From assembly GCF_034262375.1 (NCBI RefSeq), contig NZ_CP139558.1, positions 2,976,001 to 3,040,000 on the forward strand: a stretch of DNA of 64,000 nucleotides, given 5' to 3'. Position numbers and translations under genes: made by a program. Shown one piece after another: positions 15,190 to 24,256 of the stretch; position 1 is the stretch's first letter; the number at the start of each line of letters is the position of its first letter. The notes beneath the pieces are model-generated. The model saw only the letters and a program-made list of their open reading frames with translations. It did no database searches and was not told where the DNA came from. Origin of the DNA: Mucilaginibacter sabulilitoris. Its GTDB lineage: Bacteria; Bacteroidota; Bacteroidia; Sphingobacteriales; Sphingobacteriaceae.

Positions 15190-17628
15190 ATGTACGCGGG
15201 TATTAATCAAAAGGCTACGCCAATCAGATATTTTTTCCTGATTCAACCAGAAAGGCAGGATCGGTTTCAACGAGCGGTACAGATAGCTTTTTCTGTGTGG
15301 GGTGGCGTGAATGCACCTGTTTTTTCTTACTATGGAGAGTTGCCGCCTGCATATCGGTACGAATTTCAGATTGACCTCCCTACACTGGACTATTACAGAA
15401 ATACGATTGAGAATTTTGATCCTGATACCATTATATACGATGAAGATATTACCGAAGCGGCGGTAAGCGCGATTGCTGGTGAAAGAAAATGTATCAGCAT
15501 AGAATCTTATTTATCCGAGCTGGATAATAATCGATTCGAGCAGGCAATATCATTCCTGGAGATTGGTGCTTATTTGAAAGAGAAAGAGTTCAAGTTTGTT
15601 CGACACGATGATCTTGTTCTGTCCCTGCCCATTTTTCCGGAAAATGAGCTGCTGCTTCGGACTTTCATGGGTGAACTGCCAGAGTTCGTCCGCTCCGAAA
15701 TGAAAAAGATCTTCAATGATTCCGATGTATTGGAGGAACCCGAAGTTTTCTGGGAGGTACTTGATGAGTACCGCAAAAAGTTAAACATTGATATCATTCA
15801 GCTGAACAATTACCGTCTAAGTTCGTGGGTCAATAAACACTATAAAAGAGGCTCAGCCATTTATATTCTGCGGCCGAACCGTCTTCAGGATATTCAGAAC
15901 TTTTGGAATTTACGTGCTGCGGGCTGGCAGGTTTTGCCGCTTCCTATCGGGCGAACCGAATTGCCGGTCTTAAAAACAATGGTTCAGGCATACACAGAAT
16001 GGCAAGCCCGGCAGCACAATGGCGACCACGCGATGGTTACCCTTTTAATCGGCTTTGGGTTGACCAGGGAGGCCGTTGACACGGCATGGGGGCATGTGAC
16101 TCCGGATACAAATGAAATTGGTAAAAAAGTAATGTACGTCTACCAGAGCTTGTTCCCAAGATACTGGTCCACTTACAGGATACAGGATGCGGACATGATC
16201 AAAAGCCATATCCCATTTTTCGAAACAGATTATAAGCATTACGAACCTAACGAAGGGCGCATTGAATTTCAACCTTTGGAAGTCCCCTTTACGTCAAAAC
16301 GCAATCTGTACAGGGAATCTGCTTACAAAATTATTTTTGAGCTGTCTGCTTATGATGAGCAAAGTAGCTTTGCGGAAGTATTGGACGGTATCACCACCCG
16401 ACAGTTAAGGAATCTTACAGGTGCCTTGGACTTCCGAACCTGGCGGCTATCCAACGCCGGTATTCATAGGTTAATACGAGATGCCGACGATAAAATCCAT
16501 ATCTCTCTTCCTGAATCATTACCATTTTTCAGGTTTTATTTTGCTAATAAGGGTTTCCAGTTAAAGGAAACGGCTAACAGCAAACTCGCAAAGGAAGTGC
16601 TGAAAAATATAGGCGGCTTAACTTACGGCAAGTTCTTATTACAAACCGGGCCGTTAAAGATCATTGAATTGTTTGAGGGGGGCAGGGAAATTACGTATCC
16701 GCAATTGGTTGCTGAAATCAAACAGCAACTTGGCTTGAAGAAGAAAGAAGAAATAAAAGAATTTATTGAACGCCTGCTGGAACACCGTATCGTGGAAATG
16801 GGCGGTATCGTTCAATGCGCTGTTTGTGAGCAGCACGGTTTCTACTTGCCGGTACATATACGGGAAGAAATCACTTGTCCGATTTGCCGAAACGAATTCC
16901 CGCTTCCAATGGCCGAACCCAATTCCATTGCGTGGGCATACAGGGGTATCGGGCCATTCACCCGCACTAACAAAGCTGACGGAGTCATGGCAGTTTTTGC
17001 CACGCTGGGATTTTTTCACCGGGAATTTGCAGACACCAGCGGAAAGTTGTCGTCTCTGTTTGGTTTTGAACTTGGCCGGAAAAATGAGCCAGCGCCTGCC
17101 AAAGAGGTTGACCTTGCCCTTTTGTTGCGAAACAAATATGATGATGACCGCTCCTCCGATCTGTTGTTTTGCGAATGTAAAACCTACAAGCGCTTTACAG
17201 AAAAAGATGCGGAACGTATGAAGCTTTTGGGCCAGCAATTCCCAAACTCGGTACTTGTATTTGCCACCCTGAATAATGAGCTGGACGAGGAAGAACGCGT
17301 CCTGATCGCCGGACTCGCAAAATATTTCCAGCAGGGCTACGGTGAACGCCCGGTTAACCCGGTGTTGATCCTAACCGGCAGCGAAGTATTGTCGGAAGAT
17401 TTTGACCAGCTAGCCGCTTATGATCAGCAGCTGAAGCCCTATAACCGATATAATGACCTGCTTGGTTCGTTGTGCGAATTTTCGGTCGCACGCCACCTGA
17501 CGATTGAAAACTGGTGGGAAATAAAAGACAGAAAATGGCGGGAAGGTATTTTCAGGCGTGGCATGATCCAAAACATCATCCTCGGCCTGAAGGAAAAGGC
17601 TTCCATCAAAGCCGGCGCAACAAAATAA
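15190..17628 (+). CDS. Large protein with zinc ribbon and PD-(D/E)XK-like nuclease end; putative defence protein
   Basis: I do not recognise this 812-aa protein as a named family. Visible parts are an alpha/beta N-terminal half with QRAVQIAFSVWGGVNAPVF (residues 28-45) and FWNLRAAGWQVLPLP (238-252); a four-Cys zinc ribbon, C543xxC546 and C563xxC566; and a C-terminal region with EVDLALLL (639-646), then LLFCECKTYKRF, where E662-C-K664 follows a hydrophobic strand as in restriction-endonuclease-like folds. Together these suggest a DNA- or RNA-cutting effector. The gene stands alone on the plus strand directly inside the tRNA scar, bracketed by R1 and R2, next to other defence-like genes. Function is inference. 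Confidence 0.7.
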   Translation: MYAGINQKATPIRYFFLIQPERQDRFQRAVQIAFSVWGGVNAPVFSYYGELPPAYRYEFQIDLPTLDYYRNTIENFDPDTIIYDEDITEAAVSAIAGERKCISIESYLSELDNNRFEQAISFLEIGAYLKEKEFKFVRHDDLVLSLPIFPENELLLRTFMGELPEFVRSEMKKIFNDSDVLEEPEVFWEVLDEYRKKLNIDIIQLNNYRLSSWVNKHYKRGSAIYILRPNRLQDIQNFWNLRAAGWQVLPLPIGRTELPVLKTMVQAYTEWQARQHNGDHAMVTLLIGFGLTREAVDTAWGHVTPDTNEIGKKVMYVYQSLFPRYWSTYRIQDADMIKSHIPFFETDYKHYEPNEGRIEFQPLEVPFTSKRNLYRESAYKIIFELSAYDEQSSFAEVLDGITTRQLRNLTGALDFRTWRLSNAGIHRLIRDADDKIHISLPESLPFFRFYFANKGFQLKETANSKLAKEVLKNIGGLTYGKFLLQTGPLKIIELFEGGREITYPQLVAEIKQQLGLKKKEEIKEFIERLLEHRIVEMGGIVQCAVCEQHGFYLPVHIREEITCPICRNEFPLPMAEPNSIAWAYRGIGPFTRTNKADGVMAVFATLGFFHREFADTSGKLSSLFGFELGRKNEPAPAKEVDLALLLRNKYDDDRSSDLLFCECKTYKRFTEKDAERMKLLGQQFPNSVLVFATLNNELDEEERVLIAGLAKYFQQGYGERPVNPVLILTGSEVLSEDFDQLAAYDQQLKPYNRYNDLLGSLCEFSVARHLTIENWWEIKDRKWREGIFRRGMIQNIILGLKEKASIKAGATK

Positions 17629-17674
17629 AAAAATCAAAATAGCTGCGCAGACCGGCCACCCTTGATTTAAAATA

Positions 17675-17700
17675 AGTTGTATACACGAAAAGTACACGGA
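17675..17700 (+). repeat. Direct repeat R2 with GTATAC/GTACAC half-sites
   Basis: AGTTGTATAC, then ACGAAA, then AGTACACGGA. It is the partner of R1 (14975-14999), in the same orientation, and lies between the convergent 812-aa and DUF4365 genes. Confidence 0.45.
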
Positions 17701-17755
17701 TTAAAAATGAAATTTTTTTTCAGCCAGGAAAATCAGCGTTAGCTGAGAAAGAAAA

Positions 17756-20473
17756 CTATTCATCATATAATGTGAAAAATATACGCTCGAGACTTATATC
17801 GTAATTCGTTTTAAGATAGGCCGCCAACTTTAACCTGATCATTCTTTGTTTTTTAAACTGTTCGAAATAATACTTAGTACGGTAAACCTTTAACCAGGCG
17901 GGTTCAAAAAGCTCGTAATTGAAGCCCGAAAGGTTGGTAAGCCAGTCATAATAATTGTTTGCTCCCCTAAGCACATCAAATTCACCATTGGAAAGGTCGA
18001 ATCCTTTTTTGAAACACAAATTGATGAACATATCGGTATAGGTGGAACGGTTTTGATTTTGTCCGAATAGCCCACTCACACGAGGATCGGGAAATTTAGG
18101 AACGGCAAGCTGCTTAAACTGCTCATAAAAGTCACCTGCAAAAGGCAGGATGTCCATAATTGCTGCCATATAATAATCCTGTATTACAAATTGTTTTTGC
18201 AATGACTTTTCGATGGCAGCCTTTACTTTGCGTTGTTCTGTCGTACTCAGAAATTTATAATAGTAGGTGATTACATTCTCCCTGCTTTGCCGCTGTTGAT
18301 CTTCCGGTTGGAATGTGTCCGCATATAATTGCTTAAATAGAGGCTTTGGCAGTGTAAACCGCACATTGAACTTTTCTATACAACCTGTAAGCAAATAGAT
18401 GAGGTCTTCTGATCTTAGATCCGGTATAGTGACCGTCATTTCCAGTAATTTCGAGAAGAAAGCGGCTTCAATCTGTGCGGATTTTCGGTCTATTAAGTAT
18501 TGCAAAGCAGTTATTCCGTCGAAACCTAAGTGCTGGTCCCCGTCAAGGAACTCGATTACCCACTTCATGATTTGATTGACGTCGGCATCTGATAATTTCA
18601 GTTGAGCAGCCAAGACCAGCGCATTATTCTGGTAGCGATGGTATTTACGCGTGAAGTCCTGGATACGTCCGTCAGAGTAATTCTTAAAATCCGCTGGTAG
18701 CTGTTGGTTTAGCGTGAATAAATTGCCGAGCATTTGAACGAATGAAGTGGAACCGTCCAATTGCTGATAGTCGATTTCTTTCAGGTGGTAAAAGGAGAAT
18801 CGCTCCCTGAGCGTTTCGGGTTTGGCGTTAAATAAGAGGCGATGAATCAACCAATCATTGAAATGAATGAGCCTTCCCGGCTGTTCCGAATTCATCGCAT
18901 AGGAAAGATACATGGCATCAACAAACAGGATCGTAACATCCTCAAATTCCAGAAACTCGTCGTAAATGATATAGTTTCCAAACAGAAAGGTATCCAGTTC
19001 CGCGTATATGCTGATCATGTCCCTCGCTTGCTGGTTGCTTTGCCTGCCCCCTGACAGTTGACTATAATAATGGTTCCTGATCTTGTGCGCTACGTTCAGA
19101 CCTTCTTCCGCTGCATTGGTGAAGAATTTATTTTCAGTTATCCAATTTAGTAAAGCTTGATTTTCCGGATTTTTAAAACGTTCGACCGTTTGTTTAAGGT
19201 CGAGTTTTTTGATCTTTTCCAGTATGTCGGTGTGTTCATTACCTTCCCAATAATGTTCTTTTATAAATTTCTTAAGCTTCATCAGGTTGAACACGCAGAT
19301 AACGGCCGAAATACCTGATTTCTCTTTTAAGGCATCCTCGTAAGCGTCCAGAAAGAATTTTGCAGCATCGAGCATGTTGCGCAACTGATAGCTGAGGTAG
19401 CCCATTTTCAGCTTTTCCCGGACATTGGATGCCGGTTCTTTTAATGCTGCGATTGCACCGGATATGTCAAAGCGGCGGTAACGGCACATACAGCAATCGC
19501 AAACTTTTGAATGTGTGGCCTTTAACGCTACCTCTTTCCTTCGCGTGCGGATGACGTAAATGTAATTCCCGAATAACTGCTCATAAACCGTCTGGAATTT
19601 AATGGCGGCATCGGTTACGCCGGAGACTTTAGCAGGATCATTGAATATTACCGTACCATCTTCTGCTACATCGCCAGCCTGGAATAGTTCGACTAATTCT
19701 TCATGGTCAGTTTCGAGGTTAAAAGTATGATAATAGCAAAAATAAGTAGCCTGTTTTTTCAGGGGGTAGTTTTTAATCAGCAGATCAACCGGGTAAAACC
19801 TCACTTCCTTAAATAAGATCTGAATTAAGTCATATACCTGGTCCAGTAAGTGCTTGCTGCGGTCAATCACGGGCTGGCCGCTATCTAAGACCGGGTGGCG
19901 CAAGAACTGCTGATGGCGGTATTGCTGAACCTGCGTCGACGATTTGAGGTCGGACATAAAGCGGGCAAAGTTGGTTACCGTCAATTGGTTACAGGGATCA
20001 ATATAAAGCGTGATGGATTTTTTCCCTTCCTTTTCAGCAGCTGCTGCCAGGTCGTCCAATCCATCGTCCAGTTGAACCGAATGCCAAAAAATTGATTTGG
20101 AGTTATTTTCGACAACGATCAATAACAAGCCGATGTTGATCTGCCTGCGGTAATACCAAACATGGCGTACCTGTATCGGAAAACTAATGAAGCCTTTATT
20201 TGCGGTGCTTACCAACCTTTTTACTTTATTGTCAGTACCCTTATTCTGTGTCTTAAATATAAGCAATGAATCACCAGTCGGGCGGTCTTCTAATTCGTGC
20301 TCATAATCTATCCCCTTATCGTCCTGGTCTTCGCCGGGGCGGAACCGCCAATACAGATCAGGATTGCTGCGGCTGATCTCCGAAATCATCTCGCCAAAAA
20401 TCCTGTTCCCGGTTCTTTGGGCTTCTTTCTTTTTATATTCCTCTGCCGAGGGGGTACCTTTTTTGCTTTTCAT
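17756..20473 (-). CDS. DUF4365-type nuclease-fold protein with long helical C-terminus
   Basis: The N-terminal ~170 residues of this 905-aa protein fit DUF4365, a PD-(D/E)XK-like domain: GEDQDDKGIDYEHEL (Asp56, Glu58/60) followed by LLIFKTQNKG (Gln76, Lys78). The remaining ~730 residues are mostly helical and contain a CDCCMC cluster near residue 325 that could bind metal; I recognise no other domain. DUF4365 proteins are common in defence loci. The start codon overlaps the stop of the DUF4238 gene (ATGA), so the two are translationally coupled, and DUF4238 is the first gene of the operon. Confidence 0.75.
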   Translation of the reverse strand: MKSKKGTPSAEEYKKKEAQRTGNRIFGEMISEISRSNPDLYWRFRPGEDQDDKGIDYEHELEDRPTGDSLLIFKTQNKGTDNKVKRLVSTANKGFISFPIQVRHVWYYRRQINIGLLLIVVENNSKSIFWHSVQLDDGLDDLAAAAEKEGKKSITLYIDPCNQLTVTNFARFMSDLKSSTQVQQYRHQQFLRHPVLDSGQPVIDRSKHLLDQVYDLIQILFKEVRFYPVDLLIKNYPLKKQATYFCYYHTFNLETDHEELVELFQAGDVAEDGTVIFNDPAKVSGVTDAAIKFQTVYEQLFGNYIYVIRTRRKEVALKATHSKVCDCCMCRYRRFDISGAIAALKEPASNVREKLKMGYLSYQLRNMLDAAKFFLDAYEDALKEKSGISAVICVFNLMKLKKFIKEHYWEGNEHTDILEKIKKLDLKQTVERFKNPENQALLNWITENKFFTNAAEEGLNVAHKIRNHYYSQLSGGRQSNQQARDMISIYAELDTFLFGNYIIYDEFLEFEDVTILFVDAMYLSYAMNSEQPGRLIHFNDWLIHRLLFNAKPETLRERFSFYHLKEIDYQQLDGSTSFVQMLGNLFTLNQQLPADFKNYSDGRIQDFTRKYHRYQNNALVLAAQLKLSDADVNQIMKWVIEFLDGDQHLGFDGITALQYLIDRKSAQIEAAFFSKLLEMTVTIPDLRSEDLIYLLTGCIEKFNVRFTLPKPLFKQLYADTFQPEDQQRQSRENVITYYYKFLSTTEQRKVKAAIEKSLQKQFVIQDYYMAAIMDILPFAGDFYEQFKQLAVPKFPDPRVSGLFGQNQNRSTYTDMFINLCFKKGFDLSNGEFDVLRGANNYYDWLTNLSGFNYELFEPAWLKVYRTKYYFEQFKKQRMIRLKLAAYLKTNYDISLERIFFTLYDE

Positions 20474-21369
20474 GAAATATTGTTATCATTTAATAGTTCG
20501 GCAAAAAGCTTTGCCTGGATGACTGCGACTAGATGAGGCTTTTCCTCTAAAGGAGCTGCCATTGATGCGATAGCCATCAGATATCCCGGATCATTCCCGC
20601 ACACATATAATTCCGCCTGTAAAAAGGTCAGCAGGTCAATAGTAATCATCATTTTTGGCTGTATCTGGTTAAGACGCGAACCAGGCAAATGTTGCACACT
20701 ATGGTTACTGCTTAAAGGCATGATCAGATGTTCCTTGAAAATATTACCTAAACCGCCATTTAATAAAATCAGCGGGTTATCGCCGATCAATGATTTGCCC
20801 TGACCGTTTGCCGACTGACTGATGTGCCAACTACCGGGGTCGAACTTCTCGGCTGCCCGTAGCATATCCATTAACGGGCGTCCCATTCGGTACGCTTCTA
20901 TAAATGCGGGCTCATTTTTGATCTGTTGACTGACATCAGCTGGCGCTGCTGCCCCGGTGCTTTTATCGCAGATCTTTATCCTTAATTTTTCAAGATCACT
21001 GGATTTCACATATTCGGCATTTTCCGCATCGGTATTGGGGACGCGCCAATACAATAGTCCGGTGAACATACCCAACTGTATCATATCTTCCGTCGAGGGG
21101 TTCCGAAAACCATCGCCGGAAGTGAGCCTTTGATAAACGGTGGCGAAATTATCATCCACATACTGATAAAGGCCCTCAATGAAGTCCGTCGTATTGCCTT
21201 TAATGTCGAAGGTGTTCCGGCCGTATTCAAAGAATACCTGCTTAGTGCTTGCCGGGTTTTTCCAAAGCCGTTTTGTTTTGCGGTCATAAACGGCCAGCTT
21301 TCCATCACTATTGGCAAAGCCTTTAAGTATGAATTGGGGAATATAATGATGACGGTTAGATAAAGGCAT
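20470..21369 (-). CDS. DUF4238 domain protein
   Basis: The protein is about 299 aa from the ATG at 21369, chosen because the family starts almost at once with SNRHHYIPQFILKGFA; the upstream in-frame ATG at 21411 adds a hydrophobic tail unlike the family. DUF4238 proteins have the HHYxPxFxLxxF opening and are often found in accessory regions; no catalytic activity is established. It is the first gene of a two-gene operon with the DUF4365 protein (4-nt overlap), which makes a joint role in defence plausible. Confidence 0.85.
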   Translation of the reverse strand: MPLSNRHHYIPQFILKGFANSDGKLAVYDRKTKRLWKNPASTKQVFFEYGRNTFDIKGNTTDFIEGLYQYVDDNFATVYQRLTSGDGFRNPSTEDMIQLGMFTGLLYWRVPNTDAENAEYVKSSDLEKLRIKICDKSTGAAAPADVSQQIKNEPAFIEAYRMGRPLMDMLRAAEKFDPGSWHISQSANGQGKSLIGDNPLILLNGGLGNIFKEHLIMPLSSNHSVQHLPGSRLNQIQPKMMITIDLLTFLQAELYVCGNDPGYLMAIASMAAPLEEKPHLVAVIQAKLFAELLNDNNIS

Positions 21370-21428
21370 GGCGAACGTGTAAATCATAAAGGTAATTATA
21401 ATTTTAGTCAATATTTTAAAGCTGCCTG

Positions 21429-21519
21429 TCAGAACAGGCTAAGCTGTACCATTCCTACCAATGCCTTATCTATATCACGCAAAGTTGCCAGGATAACAGG
21501 CTGTTTATCATTCGTAGTG
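21429..21519 (-). pseudogene. Out-of-frame C-terminal tail of module protein copy 1
   Basis: Read on the minus strand in the shifted frame, this encodes the same tail as copy 2 (RDIDKALVGMVQLSLF, stop at 21431-21429). Good preservation suggests that the frameshift is recent, or a sequencing error. Confidence 0.75.
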
Positions 21520-22029
21520 TCAAGTACTGCCTATCCTAGAAACCATTTTTGCTTTTAAGTCGCTTAGTGCAACTGCAAGGGCATCCATGCGATTTTTGAA
21601 TTGTTTACCATAAACAGACAGCCCATAGCCGCCACCTGCTACTCCGTAGCTGTAGGATATGGCGTATGTCCAGACACCATTTGAACCTTTCCCTAATTTG
21701 ATGTTGCTGTAATTACCGTAGCGGCAGGTATCACCAAAAGTCAGTTCTTCCTGATCTAAAAATGCGGGGCGTTGAAACCAGCCGTACCTATCAAAGGCAA
21801 TCTCCATAAAACCGAATTGTAACCCCATGCGGTAAGCATGAACATTCATGGTGATCGCCCTAAATGAGTCGCCGAAACTGCGGAACCAATCTAATTGCTG
21901 TTGATCTTTCGCCTGAATGGCAGCGATCATTTCCTGAAAGATTTCGCTTTCATAATGGACCATGTGATTTTCCTTTATGTATGCGGTGATTTGATTTTTT
22001 GATTGAAGATTTAATACCAGGCTTTCCAT
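21520..22029 (-). CDS. Module protein copy 1 (unrecognised family), 3' end frameshifted
   Basis: Start 22029 (MESLVLNLQSKNQ) is chosen by match to the paralogue at 51841-52440. The two share FQEMIAAI, AKDQ, QLDWFRSFGDSFR, ELTFGD, SYSYGVAGG and YGLSVYGKQFK. I know no named family. The protein has no signal peptide or obvious catalytic motif. It ends early at RIGST because of one extra base near 21530. The remaining codons are still readable in another frame to a TGA at 21429 (NDKQPV, then LATLRDIDKALVGMVQL). A conserved, divergently placed structured segment follows upstream, so gene and RNA look like one module. Confidence 0.75.
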   Translation of the reverse strand: MESLVLNLQSKNQITAYIKENHMVHYESEIFQEMIAAIQAKDQQQLDWFRSFGDSFRAITMNVHAYRMGLQFGFMEIAFDRYGWFQRPAFLDQEELTFGDTCRYGNYSNIKLGKGSNGVWTYAISYSYGVAGGGYGLSVYGKQFKNRMDALAVALSDLKAKMVSRIGST

Positions 22030-22084
22030 AACATTACATTTTAGTTTTTTAATGCAAGGGTTATAAAAGCACGGTGCGCAGTTG

Positions 22085-22440
22085 TCAAGGGCCCGGCCTG
22101 CGCTGGGTTTCATAAACCCTTGACGGCGGCGCAGGGGGCTTTACCTTTGCGGTTAAGAAACTGAAATGGTTGGAAAGCCTATTAAACGAAAAATAAAGCC
22201 ACCGTTTATGAAGGAAAAAAAAGCAAAGGCCAGCCAGCCGGTGGGCGCGTAAAATCGGCTGGTAAAGCGCAGCGATACGGACCGATTTGGGTCGCGGGTG
22301 GCTAACCGGCGGGCTGGCGTTTGCTGCGCGGCCTGCGGTTTGGTCGGTAAAAGCAGACCTGACCGCAGGTATGGCCGCATTAGCGATGGCAGTGGCATCC
22401 TTTTTTAGGAAAAAAAGATATAGCGGACAGCGCGGGCCGA
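22085..22440 (+). ncRNA. Structured non-coding segment, copy 1 of the duplicated module
   Basis: No credible gene lies here. The segment aligns along its length with 52496-52850. Predicted stems are TCAAGGG (22085-22091)/CCCTTGA (22117-22123); a 12-bp helix 22230-22241/22306-22317 with one mismatch; inside it AAATCGG (22252-22258)/CCGATTT (22282-22288); and GCCTGC (22331-22336)/GCAGGT (22365-22370) enclosing GGTCGG (22342-22347)/CTGACC (22359-22364). In copy 2 the AAATCGG stem has changed on both sides. The G.T pairs are wobbles only on the plus strand, so a plus-strand RNA is favoured. Its function is unknown. Confidence 0.6.
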
Positions 22441-22529
22441 AGGCAATGCCCGACAATAACGAAATAAGCGAATAAAGATGGAAATGTTATATTTACTCCT
22501 TATCAACGACCGTAATAACTTTATCCATT

Positions 22530-24248
22530 ATGTATTTTAAATCTACAACTGTTTCGGGGCTATTTGACAGCACGCAAAGGCATTTTATTATCCCGGTTTA
22601 CCAGCGCGCTTATTCATGGGAAACAGAACAGCTTGATGTTTTTCTGAACGACTTAAAGGAGCAAATCCAGGGCGGCAATAATTATTTCCTGGGCAATATT
22701 CTATTGGAGACAATAATTAAAGATGTGGAATATGAAGTGATCGACGGGCAGCAGCGGTTAACCACTTTAATGATCTTTTTCAGGGCCATGATCAGCGTTT
22801 TGGCAAGCCGTCAAAAGACGGAGGAAGTTGATATTGATCTTCAAATAAAGGCTTACATTTATTTAAAGGCAGGTGGAAATATCAAACTGCGGCCTGTTGA
22901 GTATGACAGGGCCTGTTTTGATGCAGTAATTATTGATGGTAAAAGCGGCTTCGAACCAGCCACACCATCACAGGTAAGGATAAAAAAGGCAAAAGGCCAT
23001 TTTATAAAAGAACTGGTCAAACTGCCGACTGATACCTTGTTGAAACTTTTTGATAAACTGGAAAGAACGGATATCACAGCAATAGAATTGCAGAATAAAA
23101 AGGATTCTGCATTGATGTTTGAGCTTCAAAATAACCGGGGCAAGGACCTGACGAACATGGAAAGGTTAAAATCTTATTTTATGTACCAGATGTATGTTTA
23201 CAGTCCCGAGGAAGAGACCAACATCAATATTGAATATGTTTCCAACGTTTTCAAAATGATCTACCTGATCATTAATGACCTGAACACCTTAACCGAGGAT
23301 AATGTGCTAAACTACCATTGCCAGGCCTATGTAAAGGGTTACAGCTATCGTAAGATTGAAGACATCAAGGAAGTACTGCTTGCCTCAAAAGACAAGATCA
23401 AATGGATCAAAGACTTTATCAATGAACTGCATACCTCGTTTACCAATATCAAAAAGATGGAGCGATCAAACCTATCCTATCTGAAAGATCTCCGTAAGCT
23501 AACGATACCAGGGTTTGTTTATCCGTTTGTTATCAAGGGGTATAAATACCTGGGTAGCGATGAAGAATCGCTTAATCAACTTTACCACATACTTGAAATT
23601 GTTGTTTTCCGCTACCGGCTGATCAATTCACGGGCGGACCTCATCAGCAGGCTCAATGAGATTTTGGGTGCGTTTAAAGGCGACCTGGAAAAATTGAGGA
23701 TGAACTTTAAAAATAAATTTAACGATGCCTGGTACTGGGGTGATTTCAGAATCAAGCAGTATCTTGACGGCTATATGTATAACAGCCGCGTTTTATCTTA
23801 TCTGCTGTGGAAATACGAAAACTCCATTCAGAACCGAGGTTATCATATTGGCAGCGTCAAGATAACAGATGAGCAAATTGAACATATTTCGCCGCAGACA
23901 CCTACCAACGGCGATGCGATAGAGAGCGGTTACGATACCAATGCAGACCGCAAATATGAGCAGCCATTTTTAGACGAATATTTGAATTGCCTGGGCAACC
24001 TGATGCTGATCTCGCCATCACATAATGCCTCTATTGGAAACGATCCCTTTTCAGATAAAGTAGAATCATATAACGACAACCCCTTATTAAAACAGCAGGC
24101 GGAGATAAAAACTTTTGTTGATCCTTCGACGCCTTTTAAGTGGGATATGGCCGCCATTGATCGTAGACATGTTCGCATTGTAGATGGTTTTGCGGTAAAA
24201 AAATGGGATTTTGACAGCATCAATATCGGAGAACCTGTGTTAAATTAA
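22530..24248 (+). CDS. DUF262/DUF1524 protein (GmrSD-like nuclease)
   Basis: The 572-aa protein has the DUF262 signature IPVYQRAYSW (residues 21-30) and IDGQQRLTTL (71-80), the nucleotide-handling motif of GmrS-type domains. Its C-terminal part has DUF1524/HNH-like elements: EHISPQ (His ~451), then LGNLMLISPSHNASIGNDPF and a following lysine. Single-chain GmrSD-like enzymes are type IV restriction nucleases or nickases that attack modified phage DNA, or act in phosphorothioate systems. It is followed 8 bp later by a HEPN-motif protein, so the pair likely works together. Substrate is unknown. Confidence 0.88.
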   Translation: MYFKSTTVSGLFDSTQRHFIIPVYQRAYSWETEQLDVFLNDLKEQIQGGNNYFLGNILLETIIKDVEYEVIDGQQRLTTLMIFFRAMISVLASRQKTEEVDIDLQIKAYIYLKAGGNIKLRPVEYDRACFDAVIIDGKSGFEPATPSQVRIKKAKGHFIKELVKLPTDTLLKLFDKLERTDITAIELQNKKDSALMFELQNNRGKDLTNMERLKSYFMYQMYVYSPEEETNINIEYVSNVFKMIYLIINDLNTLTEDNVLNYHCQAYVKGYSYRKIEDIKEVLLASKDKIKWIKDFINELHTSFTNIKKMERSNLSYLKDLRKLTIPGFVYPFVIKGYKYLGSDEESLNQLYHILEIVVFRYRLINSRADLISRLNEILGAFKGDLEKLRMNFKNKFNDAWYWGDFRIKQYLDGYMYNSRVLSYLLWKYENSIQNRGYHIGSVKITDEQIEHISPQTPTNGDAIESGYDTNADRKYEQPFLDEYLNCLGNLMLISPSHNASIGNDPFSDKVESYNDNPLLKQQAEIKTFVDPSTPFKWDMAAIDRRHVRIVDGFAVKKWDFDSINIGEPVLN

Positions 24249-24256
24249 ACAATGGA

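Noticed and set aside
22085..22440. Retron or group II intron as explanation of the structured segment
   Set aside because: No reverse transcriptase or maturase lies nearby in either copy.
22085..22475. Small ORFs on both strands in the structured segment of copy 1
   Set aside because: They are not preserved in copy 2, where indels break the frames, while the stems are preserved.
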